This document shows, piece by piece, positions 11,901-20,900 of a DNA stretch of 64,000 nucleotides. Under the pieces are notes generated by a model. The model worked only from the letters and a program-made list of their open reading frames with translations. It did no database searches and had not been told where the DNA came from. Both the position numbers and the translations under genes were made by a program. The stretch comes from Hippopus hippopus (lineage: Eukaryota; Mollusca; Bivalvia; Cardiida; Cardiidae). The number at the start of each line of letters is the position of its first letter. Position 1 is the stretch's first letter. The stretch is taken from the NCBI GenBank assembly GCA_946811185.2, contig OX328112.1, positions 18,333,215 to 18,397,214 of the forward strand, in the 5' to 3' direction.

Positions 11901-14900
11901 TTGGCTGGGGAAACGTTTTTTTTTTTTGATATGTTTAACGCGGTTTTTTAACATTATTGCAGTTATATCATGGCGGCTAGTGCAATTATCCATGCGTCCC
12001 CGGAGTTTCTTTTATTGGTATGTCTGGATATATGGATAATTATCAAAAGCCAAAGATCTTGTGTTAATTAAAAAAAAAAACAACAGAAAACGGAACATAT
12101 ATTGCCCTTTTAACTTTTAATGTCGTTTACAGCAAATTTCATGTTCGTTTTTTTTTTTTTTGTTTTTGATAGTGCACTGTACAGTAAACAGGAACTTTTT
12201 TTAAGCGTAGCTCGATAAGCTGGCTTTTGACCTACTTCTTGGTACTGATAAACTCAAATGAATAAATAGTAATTTACGATTGGTGGAAAAACGTGGGCTT
12301 TTCTATTTAGCGGACACCTTTGGGCCATTTGCGGGCACCTTTATAACACATCTGTGCAAGTCTTGCTACTGCTAATCGATATCTGAAGTGCTTTTCAACA
12401 CCATAGCAAATGACTGTGGTAGGGGATAATCCTCTTCTTGTACAAATTGGCAATTTATTTGAGCCATGCTCTGTGAAAAGGGGGCGTAATGCATCTGCGA
12501 AAATTAATGACCTAGGTCAGTCTGCGCAGGCTGACCTGGGCCGATACTTTTCGCTATTGGTCAATTTTCTGTATATCCAAGGACCAGTCTACCTCATGAT
12601 TAAGTCGATTATAAAAAAAAAAGTGGCTGTTATGGATCCATGATTATGTGATGAATTGCCCGGTATCAGGTATCACGTAGATGCATTAAGCTCCCTTTTG
12701 CCAGATCATGGCTCATTTACGAGTACCACTCTTTTTTTCAGACTCATCATTTTAAGCAACAACTGCTTCTTTTCCATTGGTGATTTGGCTTAACATGTAA
12801 CCTCGTAAAAAGTATCCCATTGGAAATTTTCATTTTTGAACGACAATAATTTATGTTAAGCAAAAGATAGTGAAAAAAACAGGCAATTGCTGGCGTGGTT
12901 AACTTTTCATGATTATTTCTCTTTATATTGAACCACAAACGAGTTTGAATGGTCAATTCCAGTTTCTCTACCGCCGTCCATCTTTTTAAACAGATACATC
13001 TTGTTTTATATGAGTCATGCTTTATGAAAAGGTGCTTTAATGGATTTGCGAGAAGTATCAACCCATGCCAGCTTGCACAGTCCGTGCAGGCTGACATGAA
13101 TCGAAACTTTTCGCCATTCGTAAATTTTCTGCATGACCAAGGACCATTCCACCTCAAAATTCAGTCGGTTGTTATTATGTGATAACTCGCTTGGTATACC
13201 AATGCATTATACCAATATGCATTAAACCCCTTTTTCCCAGAGCGCCGATAATGAACATGTAAAATTCGCTTTTTAAACGTTTCAGTTAGCTTCTAATCTG
13301 TACAAACGACAATATAATTACTAAATACATAGTATCTAAAATTAGTAAATATTTACGCATATTCCTACGGATTGATAAAGCCCTATTCTGCTGAATAAGT
13401 GAAATGAAACTTTTAAGCCGATAGAGAAAAACCCAAATTTTGTTATTTCAAAGTTACTTTTTTTGGGGGAAAATATGCCCATATCGGAAAGTGTTGATCA
13501 CAGATCAGACTGCACGTTTTGTGCAGTCTGATCTTGATCGACACTGTCCGCAAAAGGTGAGTGAGTCGCGCTTAGCAGCCTAAGGGATAATACCCTATAT
13601 ACAGTCAGAAAGCAAACAGATCTGAAGGTATACAGCCCTAAACGAACATAAATACTTCCGCAGAAGTAAGGGGATGAAAGCTTTTGTCCGGTGGACCGAT
13701 ACATAAAACTAATAGAAAAAAAAAAATGGAAGAGTTCAATTGAAAATTTTGACTCCCAACACACATAATTATTTCCCTCTAAAGCGTTATCGCCGACAGA
13801 AACGTAAAATCACCAATCAGTGTTTCGGAAGGATCAAGGCAAATCAGCTTTCATTTCTTAAAGAACAAAGAGGAATCGTTCATTTTTTTTTTACCCTCGC
13901 TAAGACTTATTGCATGAAGTAAGACGTTTAATTTACGGTCTGCTAACGCTTTCACTTCGGACAAGTCTAGAAGTTCGTCGTTTGTTAAAAAGTTCAGTGA
14001 AGATTGTGACCCAACAAGTCACAGGACAGTCCATACATGTACACTCGAAGATAAGGCTCACGTCTAACCCTTTCAGCGCAATAGACGAAAACAGGGTCTT
14101 CTAAAGACGGAACAAATCGAGCAGTCCAATTTTGAATTTACACCGTTCGCTTGTTTAGTCCAGCCTATAAGCTAAAAATCTTTCTGAATTTTAGTTGATG
14201 GTCTATTCAGTCATCGGAAGAGGTCCAGTAGTAGTACGGGTAGGTAGACTGGCGACAAAATGGGAAATTTCATCGCCAGTCTACCTAACCCTACTACTTT
14301 CAGTTTACATATTTAGTACTGAAAGTGTTAACGTGACCAAGTCGACCACTTAAATTAGAGCGCTGATAGCGCTGGTAGGACAATGTTGACAATGTTATTC
14401 AACAGAGAGGCTTCTTTTCTGTTGGTATTTTATCCCCGTAGTTTATCAAACTACATCCGTCTTTCCATCTACTAAAGAGAAAATGTCAATGTCAATCAGT
14501 CTTGACACTCAAACAGCCGCTTCAAGAAACAGAAATAGACACTGTAACCTCATTAGAGTACAGTACAAATTTACTAAACTGATTAATAAAAGCATTTTTC
14601 TTTATGGGCGTTGAAACACCAAATTGTTTGGTAAAGGCATTAAGGAGAAATCACTCGAAACGAGCATTTCCTAATTATCCCGCAACATTTTCACGTGTCT
14701 TTATGAAATGAACTTCATTTCAAAGTTATTTAGCATTCATATTTTACAAGGATCTTTTCAAAGCCGCATGCTGCTTATTTGACACATGAGGTAAATTTTA
14801 CAATTCAACTTGGTCTTCCACTCCTTGCCCCATTTGAACTATGTTAGTAGATAAGGCACGTTAAGCAGTACATAGTAGCACAGGCATTTGTTTTTCTTTC

Positions 14901-17900
14901 TTCTTTTGACAAACTTCACCCTCTGTGACAAGATATATACGACAATTTAGGATTTTTAATTCCAATGGCGGAATTATTTGCTTCCAGAGTTTTGATCCTT
15001 GTAACTCGCTTCTACAGTTACTTCGTCCTATGTACCAGATCGAAGATAAATAGGTAACAGATCGCGAAAAGTAACGACTGTTCCCTTTCAGTTAGGAAAT
15101 ATGTGGAAAATATTAAAAATTGGGTTTGTGTTTGGCAGATATTACAGTTGGACACTTAGTCCTATATTTGAGGTTATAGAGATCGAAGTTTGTCAAAAGA
15201 CGAGTGCCTGCGCACTGTGCACAAAATTAAACCATTCGGCCATAAGAAATACAAAAGGACTGCGATACAGACCATCTGGCATTTTTTTTTTAAATCGGAT
15301 TGTTTCAGTGACGAAATAATTTGTTAAAGATAAATGCAGCATGAAACGAAAATACGCCGTTTGCAGAAAGTGACTATAATAGTTTTTTATCGTTTTATTT
15401 TTTTCTAAGTCGGAAGAACGTCTTTCTCGGGAAAGAATACAAACGGTTTGGAAATTGCATTTTCTTATTCATTTAAAAAGGGTTGTAATAACCGTATTTC
15501 AGATTCTCTGGTCTTGGAATCGGAAAAAAGAAAGTTATATAAGACACATGCGTCATGATTCATAATTCTGATAATTCGGTTTTATCAAAGATTCTCGCAG
15601 CCAGCAATATTTGTGTCGATGAGGTATGGTGCTTATAAACTTTCAGAGCTTTAATCGATGTATGCTTATCAAATTGGAGACTTAAAGGTGGCCCTTCAGA
15701 TTTTGGGAAGAAAATTTTACAAAAATACAAAAAAATCATCTTTATACTCCCAAAGCCTTTTAATTTTCATTCATAAAATCCCAGTAGTCGAAAACCATCT
15801 GACAAGAAGAGAAATTAGAGATTTACTACGGCCCAGGTTGACACCGACGGGAAACACGATCTATTTTTACATGAGCAGCTCGCTTATTTACATACCGGAA
15901 ATACACAGACGAAGCTTCAAACATAGCGTCCGAAGAAGACATTATGGAAAATAATTACATGTTTGTTATGTTATGGAATTTAAGCGTCATTAGTCACGTG
16001 CCAGTCACATGACATTCCTACAATGCTTTTTTGATTTCTGGCTCGAAATCTAAAAATACCTTAAGAGGCTACGTAGCCTTTTAAGGGAACACCATCAAAA
16101 AAAATTTTTTTTTGTAATTTTTGATTCTTAATTATTGATGATTTGTATTGTTTTTTCGTATAAATTTCAGTGATATATATTTTTTTTAATTTGGTGAGAT
16201 GTGAAAAATCTAAATACCCACCTTTAATACCACTTGATAGTGTAGAATAAAAAAGAACCGAAGAATGTGCAGTCTAACCTTTATCGACATTGCCGAATAT
16301 TTTGTAAGATATATCGCACAAAAAGCAATTTTAAAGATGTTGAGTAAAAAAAAAAAGTTAATACAGTTCAGCTTTTTTGCACTTCTTTGATATATATATC
16401 AAACTTACGCTTCATTTCCTGTCCAGGACAAGCAGTTGCTATTTAACAGTAAGTTATTGAACTGACAGTTTTTACCTGAACACGTAGAATGCAAAGGCAT
16501 GCATGCTACACTACCTGCTAATTTTGGAACATTTGGATCTTTTCATGTACTTGATAAGATAGAGCTGCCAGCTCCTATGTGTAGTCTTCTGTTTTTGCAG
16601 ATCTTTAAGCAATTGCTTTGTTGAAATTGAGCCACTAAAAACATCTAGATATTAACCGTATATACTCGAATATAGGATAGATTCGTCCGTAAGAAGAACT
16701 CCTCACTTCAAGTTCACATTTTTAGCTCTACTGGCCGAAGGCCAGCGGGCTTATGTCATTGCCCGGGGTCCGTCGTGCGTCCGTGCGTGCGTCCGTGCGT
16801 GCGTTAACTTTTGTTTCAAACATCTTCTTCTCTTAAACATCCAAATTTGATGAAACTTCACAGAAATGATCCTGCCATGGTCCTCTTCGGAATTTCTCGA
16901 AAGAATTTGATTCCTTCAAAAACTCCGGTTGCCATGGCAACAAAAGTGAAAAATATTGAAAATCTTTGAAAATCTTCTTGTCTGAAACCATAAGGCCCAG
17001 GGCTACCAAATTTGGCATGTAGCTTTATCTAATGGACCTCTAAGAAGTTTCTTCATATTATAGCCCTGGGGTCAAAATTGGCCCCGTGCAAGGGATCACA
17101 AGTTTAGCATGGGCTTATATATAGTGACTTTAATTTAAATAGTAATCAAGGGAAATAACTCCTGTTATAAGATATAGTTTGTTACTATTTACCTCCCTTG
17201 ATTATCAAACTGCAATGACACATGATTAATGTTAAAATTCAAGTTTTTTGGATAGCACATGTTCTGTTGTCAGGGAGAGTGATTTATTTTGATGCTAGTA
17301 GTTATGCTCACATCAGTGGAATATTAAACTTAAAGTAAGGTTTCTGTCATTCAGTTATCTTTCCTGAACGTTACCTTTCATGCCAATGAATAAACCTGTT
17401 ATATTCACTGACATGATCTTTGCACTTAGGAAGATATGACTTTTTTTTGTTGAGCAGGGGGGAGGTTATGTTTTCTAAGTAAGTTTACTACCATACAGAC
17501 TTTTTATGCTGTATGTCTCTGCAGTGCCATTTAAGTGCATGATACATTAATTTTACTCTTTAAGAAAGGACAAATTTTTTGACTGGACCAAGTTTAAAGC
17601 CATTACAGAAGACAAATTGAATGTAGCTTAAATGATTATTTCTGTCTTTGATAGGGTAGGAAACATTTTTGAAAAAGGAGAAAATACTGGCTGACAACAT
17701 GTCCTTTTGCCACAATGTTTTCAAAAGCTTTCTCTTTAAAGGTCATTAACACTTTGATCTGTGTGGTAAAGGGTTAAAAAGCCAGTGGAGCAATACAGGG
17801 CCATCATGGCCCTCTTGTTAGGAAAATGCGTCTCATGGTCGAGTAACTGGAATATACGGTATTGCTTCATTGCAAGCCAGCCTGACTGCAATATATAGAT

Positions 17901-20900
17901 TGCTCCAGACAGCTACCCTCTAGAGATAGGAAATGGGTCCTTTCAAGTAGTTCATTAGACAACTACCAGCTTCTATGATATTCCAGTGTAGTCAACTGTT
18001 ACGCAATTTCTAACTGGTTGCTCTGTTGAACTTGTGTAAAAATAAGCGTCAAGGAATTTACCGTATATACTTGACAATTTTAAACACTTTTGTCTTCAAG
18101 ACGTACCTCTTACTTCAAGTTCATGTGTGCGGAAAATGCGTCTTATAGTCGAGTAAATTGTACATACTGTTATGGCTTTTTTGTATGCCAACCTGATTGC
18201 GTTGTTTTGAATGCTACATACAATTACCTCCAAGAAAAGGACAAGTTCGCTGATTTTTTTTTTTTTTTTTTTCCGAAAAACAGCTGCCTCCATACCTCAT
18301 GGGTCTCTTTCGGGGTTCAACGGCAAAGCGGTAAAGTGAAGACTAGTAGCATGAAGGCCCCAGGTTCGAGTCTCACTGGAAGCACTAAATATACGTGGGA
18401 GTGTCCTTCAGCAAGATACTTTAGAGCTCTAGACTAGTTCTAGTGAAACCCAGGACATACACGAATAATGTGAGCTGTCGCCGTGATATGACTTAAACAA
18501 TCTTAAAAGCGGCCCAAAAATTCATTCAATCAACTCCTTCATAAATCTGTTGTCCTTTTATATCTACTGACAATGTCATATTTGTATGTTTAGAATGCTG
18601 AATTGCATGTCATTGTCTTAAATGTGACTTTTGTCAATTAAAGTTTAGGAATTTGGTTTGTCTTCATGTTTTATAACGTATACACATTCTTATTACTAAA
18701 TGTACATGTACGTATTTACTGCTGCGTTAGTCCAATCGTGTTCAAACCAACGTTTTATTTACCCTGTACTACATGTAAAATTTTCTTTAAAAAAAAATAA
18801 TAATGAAAATTTCGTTACAAAATTGATATTTTCTAATCTGTTCATTTGTCTAATACTAACAAAAGACAATAGAAAATTACTATATATATAATGTATCATT
18901 TGGCATGAAACTGTTATTATTTGTATGCCAAATATAACTTTTACAAATGCCCTTTGTCAAAGTACTCGACCCCTCACACCCCAAGGTACTTTAGGTAGAT
19001 CTGACTTCGCTTGCTTTCACTGGGTCTTCATAACATGTTACTTCTTGAAACAAATGCCAGTATGCTCCAGATATCATTGAAATACAAAGCATTTGCGATA
19101 ATGAGGAGTAAATAATGAGAGCGTAAACTTCATACAAAATGGAGAAACTGCTCGATACTGGCACTTTCTCCTCTTATATCAATGTTTTCAAAAGCGGCCC
19201 GCAATAACACGCAAAATGTCCTCAGCAAGTGGTAATATGAGTGTAGTGTTTGTATTTTTTCTGATTTCATTTTTTTTTCATATTAGACGTTAATTGTACA
19301 GTTTTTTTCTTGTTGAACTATGTATATGTAATCTTGATTTTCAATTGAATCAACTTTTTTTCTTTGAATTTCATTTGCTGAATACGCCTTAATGTAATAT
19401 TTATGTGATCCAATTAAATATTAAATTGATGTCCATGCGTATGTATAGAAACAACGTATAGAAAAGTCAATCGATGTAGCTTGAGACCACTCCTTGTCAC
19501 AATCTACAATTATATGTGCCATGCTCTGTGAAAAGTGTGTTAAATGCATCTGCAAAAAATATCGAATCATGTCAGCCTGCACGGACTGCGCAAGCTGACA
19601 TAGGTCGAAGCTTTTTGCTTTTGGTCAACTTTCTGCATGTCCCAGGACCATTCTACCTCCAGATCAAGTCTATTGCTACATGGATTTTTATGGATCAATA
19701 ATCCTATGAAGACTTTATAGGTATAATGCATCATTGAGATACATTACACCCCCTTTTTTGGTAGAGCAAGGCTTAAATAATTTGATTTGACACGAATTTT
19801 CCTACAGTCTGTGACTTTCTTTTATTCATTTTCGGATTCCAAAACTAAAGCAACTTCTCGCTCACTCGACCTAGAGATTCTTGTGTTTGAAAGCGACCGT
19901 CTTCATCCATTCTACTATGAAAGTACGATCTAATGTACTTTTTGATTTCAAACGCATTTATATGTATCTTTGTAGGTGTAGAAGGTATAGGAAATAGATC
20001 TTTGGAAAAGAAGAAAATGCGAAACATTCTGAAAGATCTTCTTCCTCGGGTCTTTCAAACTCTATTTTTTTTTTTTTTTGTAAAGGGTTAATTGTTTTAG
20101 GATTACATATGAGCCATGCTCTGGCAAAGGGGGGCTAAATGCAGCTACATGATGCAGTATAATAAACAAACCATCATACAATTAGCCATGAAATCCATTT
20201 TTTCCAACAATCGGCTGGTTTATGAGGTGCACTGATCCTTGAACATAAAGAAAATTGACCAACAGCGAAACGTTTCGGCCCAGATCAGCCTGCGCGGACT
20301 GCGCAGGCTGATCTGAGTCGATACTTTTCGCAGATCCGTTAAGCCCCCTTTTCAAAGACCATAACTCATATGTAGAATCATGAAGAGCTTCGTAAGCAAT
20401 GGTTGGTGACCTTGACGATCTTGATGAAGTAATGTCATAGCAAGATTTAACTTTTTCAGCGCCAAATATATAAACTCGACCTCTTGTTTCGTCGGCTGAA
20501 GATACAATCTACTGGCTCAAAAGGGTTTTTACCTTATAGGCTTTACTTAACAAGCGGACGGTATAGTTCCAAGATCAGACTGCACGTTCTGTGCAGTCTG
20601 ATCTTGATCTAAACCATGCGCAGAAGCCCATGTTTTCGCCTATGCCGATGGTACGGTTAAACATGTTTGATTAAAATTAGACGTAATATTAGTAGTTGTT
20701 AGCTAGGGTAGGACGTAGTAACATTCTGTATCTTAGAAGGTCAATGTCTGTATGTATGGTGTTGGCATCATTTATCATTTATTCAGTAAGTCAAGGTTTT
20801 CTGACAGTTGAACACGATCTTTCCGCTCTATGCTTGTATATTCTTTTCATGTGCTGAGAAAATGTTTCATTACACCTCAATGAAAGTTCGATTTATATTT

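Noticed and set aside
16780..16805. GTGCGTGCGTCC repeat as a promoter or CpG island
   Set aside because: It lies inside a repeat element copy and is a short microsatellite with no gene start nearby.
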